The translations under genes and the position numbers were made by a program. Under the pieces are notes generated by a model that had not been told where the DNA came from, searched no databases, and saw nothing but the letters and a program-made list of their open reading frames with translations. Source: Hymenobacter terricola (GTDB lineage Bacteria > Bacteroidota > Bacteroidia > Cytophagales > Hymenobacteraceae). Taken from it: 64,000 bases of DNA. Within the stretch, counting starts at the first letter, position 1, and the number at the start of each line of letters is the position of its first letter. Where the stretch lies: assembly GCF_017921975.2 (NCBI RefSeq), contig NZ_JAGEMO020000001.1:124001-188000 (forward strand), given 5' to 3'. Below, piece after piece: positions 50,300 through 58,129 of this stretch.

Positions 50300-52351
50300 A
50301 TGAAACAACACTTCCTCCTTCTGCCCTTGCTGGCCGCCCTCGTCACCGGCTGCCCATCCAATTCCCTCAAAACGGCCAGCACCAACGGCAAGCCCGACAT
50401 CCTGCACGCCGCCCTCGACACCACCGTGGCCCCCGGCGACGACTTCTTCACCTACGCCAACGGGACGTGGCTGAAAAACAACCCCATTCCAGCCTCGGAA
50501 AGCACCATGGGCATCGGCAAAAAGGTCCAGGATGAGGTGTACAGCCGCCTGCGCCAGACCAGCATCGAAGCCGCCGGCGCGCAGGACGCCACCCCCGGCA
50601 GCAACCAGCAGAAAATCGGCGATTTCTGGGCCGTGGGGCTCGATTCGGTGAAGGCCGACCAGCTGGGCGCAGCCCCCATCCGGCCGGAGCTGGACCGCAT
50701 CGCGGCCATGAAAACCGTGGCCGAGGTGCCGGGCGTCATCGCCCACGAAATTCCGCTGGGCGTGAACGCGCTGATTGGCCCGCGCGTGGGCCAGGACGAT
50801 AAGAACAGCGACAAAATGGCCCTCTACCTGCGCCAGGCGGGCCTGGGCCTGCCCAACCGCGACTACTACTTCAACACCGACTCGCGCACCAAGAACATCC
50901 GCCGCGAATACGTGAAGCACGTCGCCCATACCTTCAAATTATTGGGCCAGGACTCGACCACGGCCCAGGCCAATGCCGCCCAGGTCATGGCCCTGGAAAC
51001 CACGCTGGCCAAGTCTTCGCGCAAGCTCGAAGCCCTGCGCGACCCGTATGCCAACTACCACAAGATGAGCATCGCGCAGCTCGACAAGCTCACGCCCGGC
51101 ATCGACTGGAAAACCTGGCTTGGCCAGCTGGAATTCGTGAGTACGGACACCGTCATCGTGGGCCAGCCGGAGTTTTACCAGACCGTGGGGCAGCTCCTGA
51201 AAACCGCGCCGCTGGACACCTGGAAGGCTTACCTCGCCTGGCACGTGGCGCGCGAATTTGCGCCCGCCCTCAGCCATCAGTTTGTGGACGAGAACTTCCA
51301 TTTCTACGGCACGGTGCTGCGCGGGGCGAAGGCCATTCGCCCCCGCTGGAAACGGGCCCTCGACATGCAGGAAAATGCCTTGGGTGACGCTCTGGGCCAA
51401 CTCTTTGTCAAAGAATACTTCAAGCCCGAAGCCAAGGCCCGCTACGATACGCTGGTAAAAAACGTGGTTTCGGCCTTTGCCGAGCACATTCAGAAAGTGG
51501 ACTGGATGAGCGCGCCCACCAAGATTGTGGCTCTGGATAAGCTCCACAAAATCACGCCCAAAGTGGGCTACCCGGATAAGTGGAAAGACTACTCGGCTCT
51601 GAAAATCGACCGCAGCTCCCTGGCTGAAAACGTGATGCGCGCCAATCAGTGGCAGTACCGCTACGAGCGCAACAAGCTGGGCAAGCCCGTGGACCGCACC
51701 GAATGGGGCATGACCCCGCAGACCTACAACGCCTACTACAACGGCTCGAACAACGAAATTGTGCTGCCCGCCGCGGCCTTTGCCATCCCCGGCCTGCTCG
51801 ATGCCGACGCCGATGACGCGCTGGTGTACGGCTACGCGGGCGCCAGCACCATTGGCCACGAGCTCACCCACGGCTTCGACGACGAAGGCAGCCAGTACGA
51901 CGCCCACGGCAACCTGCACGAGTGGTGGAGCAAAGAGGACCGCAGGCGCTTTAACGGGCGCGTAAACGGCATTGTGAAGCAGTTCAACGGCTACACGCTG
52001 CTCGACTCGCTGCACATCAACGGCAAGGCCACGGCCGGCGAAAACATTGCCGACCTCGGCGGCATCGTCATTGGCCTCGATGCCTTCAAGAAAACCAAGC
52101 AGTACAAGGAAGGCAAGAAAATCAACGGCCTCACGCCCGTGCAGCGCTATTTCCTGGGCTACGCCCTGGGCTGGCAGATGCACGTGCGCGACGAGAGCCT
52201 GGCCTCGCAGCTGCTCACCGACGTGCACTCGCCGGCCCAGTACCGCGTGAATGGCCCAATGGCCGACGTGCCCGCCTTCTACGAAGCTTTCGGCATCCAG
52301 CCCGGCCAGAAACTATACCGCCCGGATTCGACCCGCGTGATTATCTGGTAG
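50300..52351 (+). CDS. M13 family zinc metallopeptidase (neprilysin-like) lipoprotein
   Basis: 683 residues from ATG 50300 (MKQHFLLLPLLAALVTGC); lipobox LVTGC gives Cys18. The frame is open to 50231, but the lipoprotein signal starts here. An N-terminal PepM13_N domain (about 45-430) includes GDDFFTYANGTWLKNNPIPA. The catalytic part has VLPAAAFAIPGLL, HExxH as GHELTHGF near 520-524 and GENIADLGG (third zinc ligand) near 580. Such enzymes cut small peptides outside the cytoplasm. The stop is followed by a palindromic repeat copy (52375-52410). Confidence 0.93.
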   Translation: MKQHFLLLPLLAALVTGCPSNSLKTASTNGKPDILHAALDTTVAPGDDFFTYANGTWLKNNPIPASESTMGIGKKVQDEVYSRLRQTSIEAAGAQDATPGSNQQKIGDFWAVGLDSVKADQLGAAPIRPELDRIAAMKTVAEVPGVIAHEIPLGVNALIGPRVGQDDKNSDKMALYLRQAGLGLPNRDYYFNTDSRTKNIRREYVKHVAHTFKLLGQDSTTAQANAAQVMALETTLAKSSRKLEALRDPYANYHKMSIAQLDKLTPGIDWKTWLGQLEFVSTDTVIVGQPEFYQTVGQLLKTAPLDTWKAYLAWHVAREFAPALSHQFVDENFHFYGTVLRGAKAIRPRWKRALDMQENALGDALGQLFVKEYFKPEAKARYDTLVKNVVSAFAEHIQKVDWMSAPTKIVALDKLHKITPKVGYPDKWKDYSALKIDRSSLAENVMRANQWQYRYERNKLGKPVDRTEWGMTPQTYNAYYNGSNNEIVLPAAAFAIPGLLDADADDALVYGYAGASTIGHELTHGFDDEGSQYDAHGNLHEWWSKEDRRRFNGRVNGIVKQFNGYTLLDSLHINGKATAGENIADLGGIVIGLDAFKKTKQYKEGKKINGLTPVQRYFLGYALGWQMHVRDESLASQLLTDVHSPAQYRVNGPMADVPAFYEAFGIQPGQKLYRPDSTRVIIW

Positions 52352-52374
52352 AAGCGCAGAACGGACAATAAACA

Positions 52375-52410
52375 GAACGTCATGCTGAGCGTAGCCGAAG
52401 CATGACGTTC
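52375..52410. repeat. Dispersed palindromic repeat, copy D (short)
   Basis: GAACGTCATGC (52375-52385) pairs with GCATGACGTTC (52400-52410). The inner part (TGAGCGTAGCCGAA) is only a stub of the consensus. It lies between convergent genes and could serve as a bidirectional terminator. Confidence 0.8.
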
Positions 52411-52431
52411 TATTATTCCCTTCCCCTAAAG

Positions 52432-54366
52432 TCACCTCGCCGCTGGCAGGCTCACCGTCACGTTGGTGCCGGCACCGGGGCGGCTTTGGATAACCAGCGT
52501 GCCGCCGTGGCGATGCACGAAGGCGCGGCTCAGGGCCAGGCCCAGCCCCAGGCCGGTGGTGCGGGGCGTGGGCGTGGGCTCGGGCAGGGCCGGGCCGCTC
52601 ATGAGGGCCGCAATGGTGGCCGCGCTCATGCCCGGCCCGGTATCGGTGCAGTTGAGCAGCACGGTGCTGGAGTCGTCGGGGTCGATGGCGGCGTCGAGGT
52701 GGACATGGCCGCCGGCGGGCATAAATTTCAGGGCGTTGCCCACCAGGTTGCGCAGGATGGTGCGGGCCATATTGCGGTCGGCCAGCACGGCCAGGCCGGG
52801 GGGTGTAGCCATGGTGATGTGCTGCCAGCTGGCCGCCGCCGTGGTCTGGTACAGCGCCTGGCACTCGGCAAACAGCTCGGATACCAACAGCGGCGCGGGG
52901 CGGCACTCCAACTCGCCGGTTTGGCTCACGGCCCAGTTCAGCACGTTGTCGAGCAGGTGGTTGAGGCTGTCGGCGGCCTGGCGAACCAGTGCGGGCAGGC
53001 GGGCCAGGCCGGCCTGGTCGTTCTGGGCGATGTAGGAGTCAATCAGGCTGGTGACGCCGGAAAAGGCCATGACCGGGCCGCGCAGGTCGTGGGCCACAAT
53101 GGCGTACAACTTGTCTTTGGACACGGCCACGCTGCGCAGCTCGGCCGATACCTGCTTCAGGGCCCGGTGGTTGGCGGCCAGGGCCGAGCGGCTGCGGCGC
53201 AGGTTGCGGTACAGGTACACGGCCACCAGCAGGCCCAGCGCCAGCACAGCCACCATGGCGCCCAGCACACGGTTGTGCCAGCCCTGCTCCTGTTGCTGCT
53301 CGGTGAGCTGGCGCAGGCGGCGGGCCCGCTCCAGGGTTTCGTAGCTGACCTGGGCGGCGGCCAGGGTTTGCAGGGTCTGGCGGTTGTTCAGGGTATCGTT
53401 TAGCTCCACGAAGTGCTTGTTCCACTCGTAGGCCCGGCGGTAGTCTTTGTATTCGGCCGCTTCCGCCGCCAGAATGCTGTAGGCGTCGAGCACACGCTCC
53501 AGGTAATCGGACTGGCGGGCCAGACGCAGGGCTTCGCGCACGGCCGCATCGGCCCGCTCCCGCTGGTCGGTTTCGATGTAATACATCGCAAACATGATGA
53601 GCTGGTTGGCCTGGTTGCGCACGGCATTTTGGCGGCGGCTGATGGCCAGGGCCTGCGTGAGCAGCCTTTTCACCCGCGGCAGGTTGCCGGTTTGCATCTG
53701 GTAAGTGGCCAGGCTGGAGAGGTAGGTCGATTGGGCCGTTGAGTCGCCTTCGCGCCGGGCCAGCGCCAGCGCCAGGGAATCGAAATGCAAGGCCTGCGCG
53801 TACTGTTGGCGGAAAAACAGCAGGGTGCCCACGTTGCCCAGCAGCTTCATGCGGGTGCGGGGCGTCACGCCGGCTTGCGCCGAAAGCTGCAGGGCTTTGC
53901 GGTAGTGCCGCCACGCCGTGGTGGAGTCGCCCCGCTCGTGGTAGATGCTACCCTGCGCCGTGTAGGCCCGCGCCAGGGCATCGGCGTTGTGCAGGCGGCG
54001 GGCCAGGGCCTGAGCTTCTGAAAGCAGAGCCAGCGATTCCGGACCGTTCGACAGGTTGGCGTAGCAGCTGGCCAGGCCCAGCAGGCTGTTTAGCAGGCCG
54101 GGCTCCTGCTGCTCAGCAGGCAGCGTGCGGGCCAGGGCCACGGCCGCTTCGCCATAGGGCAGGGCCCGCACGGGCTGCTCCTCGCGCAGGGCGTAGCAGA
54201 TGGCGCCCAGCAAGCGCAGGCGGGTGGTATCGGGCAGGCGAGTGGCCAGTTTTTGGCGCAGGGCATCCGTTGCCGTGGGCGACGGCTTTGCGGCCGCCGG
54301 CTCCGTCGGCACCAGCAGCCACCCGAAGGCCAATAGCCACATGAGCAAAATTCCGGGCCGCGTCAT
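52432..54366 (-). CDS. TPR-containing sensor histidine kinase (second)
   Basis: 644 residues. Signal segment (GILLMWLLAFGWLLV, cleavage near AAAK), about six TPRs (about 50-330, for example ALARAYTAQGSIYHERGDST), a membrane helix (about 370-392: AMVAVLALGLLVAVYLYRNL) and a kinase core with H-box IVAHDLRGPVMAFSGV (His426), N-box ILRNLVGNALKFMPA, G1 DTGPGMSA and G2 GLGLGLALSRAFVH. Same layout as the kinase at 46.7-48.9 kb but only distantly similar in the core. No response regulator is beside it. A TATCTTTG box lies 21 nt upstream. Confidence 0.88.
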   Translation of the reverse strand: MTRPGILLMWLLAFGWLLVPTEPAAAKPSPTATDALRQKLATRLPDTTRLRLLGAICYALREEQPVRALPYGEAAVALARTLPAEQQEPGLLNSLLGLASCYANLSNGPESLALLSEAQALARRLHNADALARAYTAQGSIYHERGDSTTAWRHYRKALQLSAQAGVTPRTRMKLLGNVGTLLFFRQQYAQALHFDSLALALARREGDSTAQSTYLSSLATYQMQTGNLPRVKRLLTQALAISRRQNAVRNQANQLIMFAMYYIETDQRERADAAVREALRLARQSDYLERVLDAYSILAAEAAEYKDYRRAYEWNKHFVELNDTLNNRQTLQTLAAAQVSYETLERARRLRQLTEQQQEQGWHNRVLGAMVAVLALGLLVAVYLYRNLRRSRSALAANHRALKQVSAELRSVAVSKDKLYAIVAHDLRGPVMAFSGVTSLIDSYIAQNDQAGLARLPALVRQAADSLNHLLDNVLNWAVSQTGELECRPAPLLVSELFAECQALYQTTAAASWQHITMATPPGLAVLADRNMARTILRNLVGNALKFMPAGGHVHLDAAIDPDDSSTVLLNCTDTGPGMSAATIAALMSGPALPEPTPTPRTTGLGLGLALSRAFVHRHGGTLVIQSRPGAGTNVTVSLPAAR

Positions 54367-54387
54367 AATTGGCTACGTAGTGCTTGC

Positions 54388-54395
54388 CAAAGATA
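54388..54395 (-). promoter_or_regulatory. -7 box (TATCTTTG) of the second TPR-histidine kinase
   Basis: Exact TAnnTTTG match on the minus strand, 21 nt before the ATG at 54366. Confidence 0.45.
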
Positions 54396-54493
54396 TGCAC
54401 CTGCGGCGACATTCACGCTTTAATGCTATTTCCAAAGGCAGCATTATTGATAGCCTGCTTTCATAATTGACCCCTAAACCCTTTTAAACGGGC

Positions 54494-54922
54494 TCAGCAG
54501 TTAATTTTCGACACTCGCAACTGGTGCCTGCCGCCCTCGAAATCAGTATTCAAAAAAGTTGATACAATTTCGCGGGCTTGTTCCTCACTTACGTAACGAG
54601 CTGGAACGCATAGCACATTGGCATTATTGTGTTGCCGGGCCAGGGCCGCTATCTCGGGCAGCCAGGCAATGGCCCCGCGCACCCCGGCGTGCTTATTGGC
54701 TGTGATGCAAACGCCGTTGGCCGAGCCGCACAGCAAAATTCCTTGGGCAAACTCGCCCGCCGCCACGGCCGCCGCCAACGGGTGCGCCACGTCCGGATAA
54801 TCCATCGAATCGGCGGAGTACGTGCCGAAATCCTGGATTTCGTAGCCTTCGCCGATAAGCCAGAGGCGAAGCATTTCCTTGTGGACAAAGCCGGCGTGGT
54901 CGGAGCCGAGGGCAAGTTTCAT
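54494..54922 (-). CDS. rpiB: Ribose 5-phosphate isomerase B
   Basis: 142 residues. Start MKLALGSDHAGFVHKEMLRL carries the phosphate-binding SDHAG motif; then DYPDVAHPLAAAV and GILLCGSANGVCITANKHAG with catalytic Cys65, and HNNANVLCVPARYVSEEQA. The last is a variant of the RpiB HNxANVL motif. It interconverts ribose 5-phosphate and ribulose 5-phosphate. The gene lies upstream of the second histidine kinase, at 127 bp distance, and downstream of tatC with repeat copy E between. Confidence 0.94.
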   Translation of the reverse strand: MKLALGSDHAGFVHKEMLRLWLIGEGYEIQDFGTYSADSMDYPDVAHPLAAAVAAGEFAQGILLCGSANGVCITANKHAGVRGAIAWLPEIAALARQHNNANVLCVPARYVSEEQAREIVSTFLNTDFEGGRHQLRVSKINC

Positions 54923-54958
54923 AGGGGGAGGCTTGGGTGGTAACGGGATAAAAATAGC

Positions 54959-55057
54959 ACGTCATGCCGAGTGGAGCCAAGGCCTCTTGCTCGCTTCGTT
55001 GCATCGGTTTGCATTACTGCGGCACGCGGGAGGCCTCGGCTCCGCTCGGCATGAGGT
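54959..55057. repeat. Dispersed palindromic repeat, copy E (diverged)
   Basis: Left arm about 54959-54990 (CACGTCATGCCGAGTGGAGCC...), right arm about 55026-55057 (...GGCTCCGCTCGGCATGAGGTT). Arms pair imperfectly and differ from copies B and C at several positions. It lies between tatC and rpiB. Confidence 0.7.
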
Positions 55058-55069
55058 TCATTATCTTCT

Positions 55070-55945
55070 TTACTGCGCGGCGTCGCGCTCGGTCTGCCGG
55101 GCCAGCTTGGCGTTGAGGCGGGCGGCATCGCCGCGCCGCACCACGCGGGCAATGTGGATGCTGAGCTCATAGAGCAGTAGAATGGGAATGGTGACGATAA
55201 TCTGGGCCGAAATGTCGGGCGGGGTGATGACGGCGGCAATGATGAGGATGACCACAATGGCGTGCTTGCGGTACATCTGCATAATTTCGGCCGAAACGAG
55301 GCCGGCTTTAGCCAGGAAGAACACAATCATGGGCAGCTCGAACACGAAGGCGCACGACACGCTCATGGTGGTGAGCGTGCTCATGTAGCTCTGCATGTCA
55401 ATCTGGTTTTCGATGCTGGCATCAACTACGTAGCCGGCCAGGAAGTTGATGCTCAGCGGCGCGGCGATGTAGTAGCCGAACAGCAGCCCCATAATGAACA
55501 GTATCGACACGAAAAACACGGCGCCCTGCGAGTTCTGCCGCTCGTGCGGGTAGAGGCCGGGCTTCACGAAGCGCCAGATTTCCCAGAACAGGTACGGGAA
55601 CGCCAGCAGAATGCCCACGATGAACGAGGTGCTGATGTGCATGGTGAGCTGCCCGCTCATTTCGCGGTTCTGAATCACGAAACCGATTTTGTCGATGCAC
55701 AAGTCCGGCGCGTGCACCCACTGGCCGAATTTGCAGAACATGCGGTACGTCCAGAAATCGGGCCGCGAGGGCCCCAGAATCAGGTCGTGAAACAGGAAGT
55801 CTTTGGCGAAAAACGCCCCGGTGGCAAACACCACCACCGAAATAGCCGCCCGGATGATGTGCCAGCGCAAGGCCTCCAGGTGGTCGATGAAGGACATTTC
55901 GTGCTGTTCGCCCAGCGGTTTTGGTTGTTGCGGTTGAGGTTGCAC
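55070..55945 (-). CDS. tatC: Sec-independent protein translocase TatC
   Basis: 291 residues from GTG 55945; ATG 55897 (MSFIDHLEALRWHI) is also plausible. The frame extends to an ATG at 56017 that lies inside the palindromic repeat and would add [10 protein letters not shown], an artefact of the repeat. Family motifs: HEMSFIDHLEALRWHIIRAA, AFPYLFWEIWRFVKPGLYPHE and FFLAKAGLVSAEIMQMYRKHA, with six membrane helices. TatC recognises the twin-arginine signal with TatA (two copies at 4.3-5.2 kb). The C-terminal tail is basic. tatC is separated from the tatA genes by 50 kb. Confidence 0.94.
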   Translation of the reverse strand: MQPQPQQPKPLGEQHEMSFIDHLEALRWHIIRAAISVVVFATGAFFAKDFLFHDLILGPSRPDFWTYRMFCKFGQWVHAPDLCIDKIGFVIQNREMSGQLTMHISTSFIVGILLAFPYLFWEIWRFVKPGLYPHERQNSQGAVFFVSILFIMGLLFGYYIAAPLSINFLAGYVVDASIENQIDMQSYMSTLTTMSVSCAFVFELPMIVFFLAKAGLVSAEIMQMYRKHAIVVILIIAAVITPPDISAQIIVTIPILLLYELSIHIARVVRRGDAARLNAKLARQTERDAAQ

Positions 55946-55989
55946 GGGGGAGATGAGTGGAAGAGGTTGAGTAAGTGGCGAAGCAAGTA

Positions 55990-56091
55990 GAACGTCATGC
56001 AGAGCGCAGCGAAGCATCTCGCCCGCGTCGTTGCAACCAGTAATAATTACTGCTGCACGCGAGATGCTTCGCTGCGCTCTGCATGACGTTC
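55990..56091. repeat. Dispersed palindromic repeat, copy B (perfect 33-bp arms)
   Basis: Left arm 55990-56022 and right arm 56059-56091 are perfect reverse complements over 33 bp. The 36-nt middle holds a smaller, imperfect palindrome (CAGTAATAATTACTG). It lies between tatC and glyA. Transcribed either way it would form a very stable stem. Confidence 0.92.
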
Positions 56092-56123
56092 TTTTTACGC
56101 AGCCGCCCTACTTACGTAAAAGC

Positions 56124-57416
56124 CTACGCAAACAGCGGGTAGTCCTGCAGCCAGGCGTTCACCTGCTGCCGCACCTGGCCGATGCGGGTGTCGTTGTCGT
56201 GGTTCATCAGGGTTTCGTCAATCAGCTCCACGATGCGGGCCATGTCGGTTTCGCCCAGGCCGCGGGTAGTTACGGCGGCCGAGCCAATGCGGATGCCGCT
56301 GGTCACGAACGGCGACTTGTCGTCGAACGGCACCATGTTTTTATTGATGGTGATATCGGCCCGCACCAGCGTGTTTTCGGCCAGCTTGCCGCTGATGCCT
56401 TTCGAGCGCAGGTCAATCAGCATGAGGTGGTTGTCGGTGCCGCCCGAAATGATGTCGTAGCCCAGGGCGGTGAAGCCCCTGGCCAGCGCCTGGGCGTTGC
56501 GCGCCACTTGCTGGGTGTAAGTTTTGAAGTCGTCGGTCAGCGCCTCGCCGAAAGCCACCGCTTTCGCAGCAATAACGTGCTCGAGCGGCCCGCCCTGGGT
56601 GCCGGGGAATACGCCCGAGTCGAGCAGGGCCGACATGGGGCGGATTTCGCCTTTCGGGGTTTTCAGGCCGAAGGGGTTGTCGAAGTCCTTGCCCAGCATG
56701 ATGAGGCCGCCACGCGGGCCGCGCAGGGTTTTGTGGGTCGTCGTCGTCACGATGTGGCAATGCTCGAACGGCGAGTTCAGCAGGCCGGTGGCGATGAGGG
56801 CCGAGGGGTGCGAAATGTCGGCCAGCAGCAGGGCGCCTACTTCGTCGGCGGCTTCGCGCAGGGCGGCGTAGTTCCAGTCGCGGGAGTAGGCCGAGGCGCC
56901 GCAGATAATCATTTTGGGGCGCTCGCGGCGGGCGGTTTCCTTGATTTTGCTCCAGTCGATGAGGCCGGTTTCCTTCTCAACACCGTAGAAGCTGGGCTGG
57001 TAGAGCTTGCCCGAGAAGTTGACCGGGGAGCCGTGGGTGAGGTGGCCGCCGTGGCTGAGGTCGAAGCCGAGGATTTTATCGCCGGGGTTGAGGCAGGCCA
57101 GCATCACGGCGGCGTTGGCCTGGGCACCGGAGTGGGGCTGCACGTTGGCCCACTGCACGCCGAACAGCTCCTTCACGCGGTCGATGGCCAATTGCTCGAT
57201 TTGGTCCACTATTTCGCAGCCGCCGTAGTAGCGCTTGCCGGGCAGGCCCTCGGCGTACTTGTTGGTGAGCACGGAGCCCTGGGCGGCCATCACCTGTTCC
57301 GAAACGTAGTTTTCGGAGGCAATGAGCTCCAGGCCGTGGGTCTGGCGAATTTTCTCCTGCGCGATGAGGTCGAAAACGGCGGTGTCGAGGAGGCGGGCGG
57401 GGGCGGCTGTTTGCAT
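56124..57416 (-). CDS. glyA: Serine hydroxymethyltransferase
   Basis: 430 residues from ATG 57414-57416 ([20 protein letters not shown]). The frame opens 93 bp earlier at 57509, but those residues come from the palindromic repeat. Conserved segments: [40 protein letters not shown], the PLP-lysine region [17 protein letters not shown] and [20 protein letters not shown]. It makes glycine and 5,10-methylene-tetrahydrofolate from serine. A TACCTTTG box ends 5 nt before the ATG, so the mRNA would be almost leaderless. Confidence 0.97.
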   Translation of the reverse strand: MQTAAPARLLDTAVFDLIAQEKIRQTHGLELIASENYVSEQVMAAQGSVLTNKYAEGLPGKRYYGGCEIVDQIEQLAIDRVKELFGVQWANVQPHSGAQANAAVMLACLNPGDKILGFDLSHGGHLTHGSPVNFSGKLYQPSFYGVEKETGLIDWSKIKETARRERPKMIICGASAYSRDWNYAALREAADEVGALLLADISHPSALIATGLLNSPFEHCHIVTTTTHKTLRGPRGGLIMLGKDFDNPFGLKTPKGEIRPMSALLDSGVFPGTQGGPLEHVIAAKAVAFGEALTDDFKTYTQQVARNAQALARGFTALGYDIISGGTDNHLMLIDLRSKGISGKLAENTLVRADITINKNMVPFDDKSPFVTSGIRIGSAAVTTRGLGETDMARIVELIDETLMNHDNDTRIGQVRQQVNAWLQDYPLFA

Positions 57417-57421
57417 GGGCG

Positions 57422-57429
57422 CAAAGGTA
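57422..57429 (-). promoter_or_regulatory. -7 box (TACCTTTG) of glyA, 5 nt before the start codon
   Basis: Exact TAnnTTTG match on the minus strand, ending 5 nt before ATG 57416. It fixes the start and implies a leaderless or near-leaderless mRNA. Confidence 0.55.
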
Positions 57430-57481
57430 AGGAGGCAGTAGGGAAGGTGGGAATGAAGAACGTAGGGGCAGAGGAGAAACA

Positions 57482-57580
57482 GAACGTCATGCAGAGCGCA
57501 GCGAAGCATCTTGCCCGCTTCGTTGCCTCATTATTTGAGGTAGTAACTGCGAGCAAGATGCTGCGCTCTGCATGACGTTC
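57482..57580. repeat. Dispersed palindromic repeat, copy C
   Basis: Left arm 57482-57514 and right arm 57553-57580 (28 bp). The right arm lacks five bases (TTCGC) relative to copy B. One position is changed on both arms relative to copies A and B (CTTGC and GCAAG here against CTCGC and GCGAG), which keeps the pair. It sits between glyA and the sigma-like gene. Confidence 0.9.
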
Positions 57581-57640
57581 CTTGTGCTCGCCCCTATTCC
57601 CCTTTTCCGTTGTTACTTGCCACTGCCTTTGCTCATTCCC

Positions 57641-58129
57641 ATGTCAGCGCCCCTCGCCGAAACCCTTACGCAGCTACGCATTGGCAATCAGAAAGCGCTG
57701 ATTGACTTTTACCAGCGCAGCCGGCACCTGTTTGCCCGCTGGGCCCAGCGCAAGCACCAGCTGGCCGCACCCCAGGCCCACGGGTTGCTGCAGGACACGC
57801 TGCTCGACTTCTACGACCAGGTGGCCGATGGCCGCATCACCAAAATGCCGGGCGACCTGCGGGCCTACCTCTACGGCATGGCCCAGCTGCGGCTGGCCGC
57901 CCACGTGCCCGCCCACCAGCCCCTGCCCGCCGCCGAGGCCGGCCGCCGCCAGCGCCTGCTGGCCCAGTTCAGCCAGCTCGGGGCCGATTGCCAGCAGGTG
58001 CTGACCTACTTTTACTTTCGCGGCTACAACTTTGACAAGATGGGCGGCAAAATGGGCTTCCCCAACGCCACCGTGGCCCGCCGCCAGAAAAGCGCCTGCC
58101 TGCGCAAACTTTACGAGCTGCTGAAATGA
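57641..58129 (+). CDS. RNA polymerase sigma factor, ECF-like
   Basis: 162 residues from ATG 57641 (MSAPLAETLTQLRIGNQKAL). A sigma region 2-like N-terminus (GNQKALIDFYQRSRHLFARW, then GLLQDTLLDFYDQVADGRIT) and a region 4-like C-terminus (ADCQQVLTYFYFRGYNFDKM, then FPNATVARRQKSACLRKLYE) support a small ECF sigma factor, although it is diverged and lacks a clear consensus in region 2. Its ATGA stop/start overlap with the next gene fits a sigma/anti-sigma pair. The frame is open upstream to 57572, inside repeat copy C. Confidence 0.7.
   Translation: MSAPLAETLTQLRIGNQKALIDFYQRSRHLFARWAQRKHQLAAPQAHGLLQDTLLDFYDQVADGRITKMPGDLRAYLYGMAQLRLAAHVPAHQPLPAAEAGRRQRLLAQFSQLGADCQQVLTYFYFRGYNFDKMGGKMGFPNATVARRQKSACLRKLYELLK

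Noticed and set aside
50939..52228. 429-codon minus-strand frame opposite the M13 peptidase
   Set aside because: Shadow of the peptidase gene, which carries HExxH and a lipoprotein signal; no independent support.
56031..57575. 514-codon plus-strand frame opposite glyA
   Set aside because: Begins in one palindromic repeat and ends in another; composition (Gly/Val/His-rich) is that of a shadow frame of glyA.
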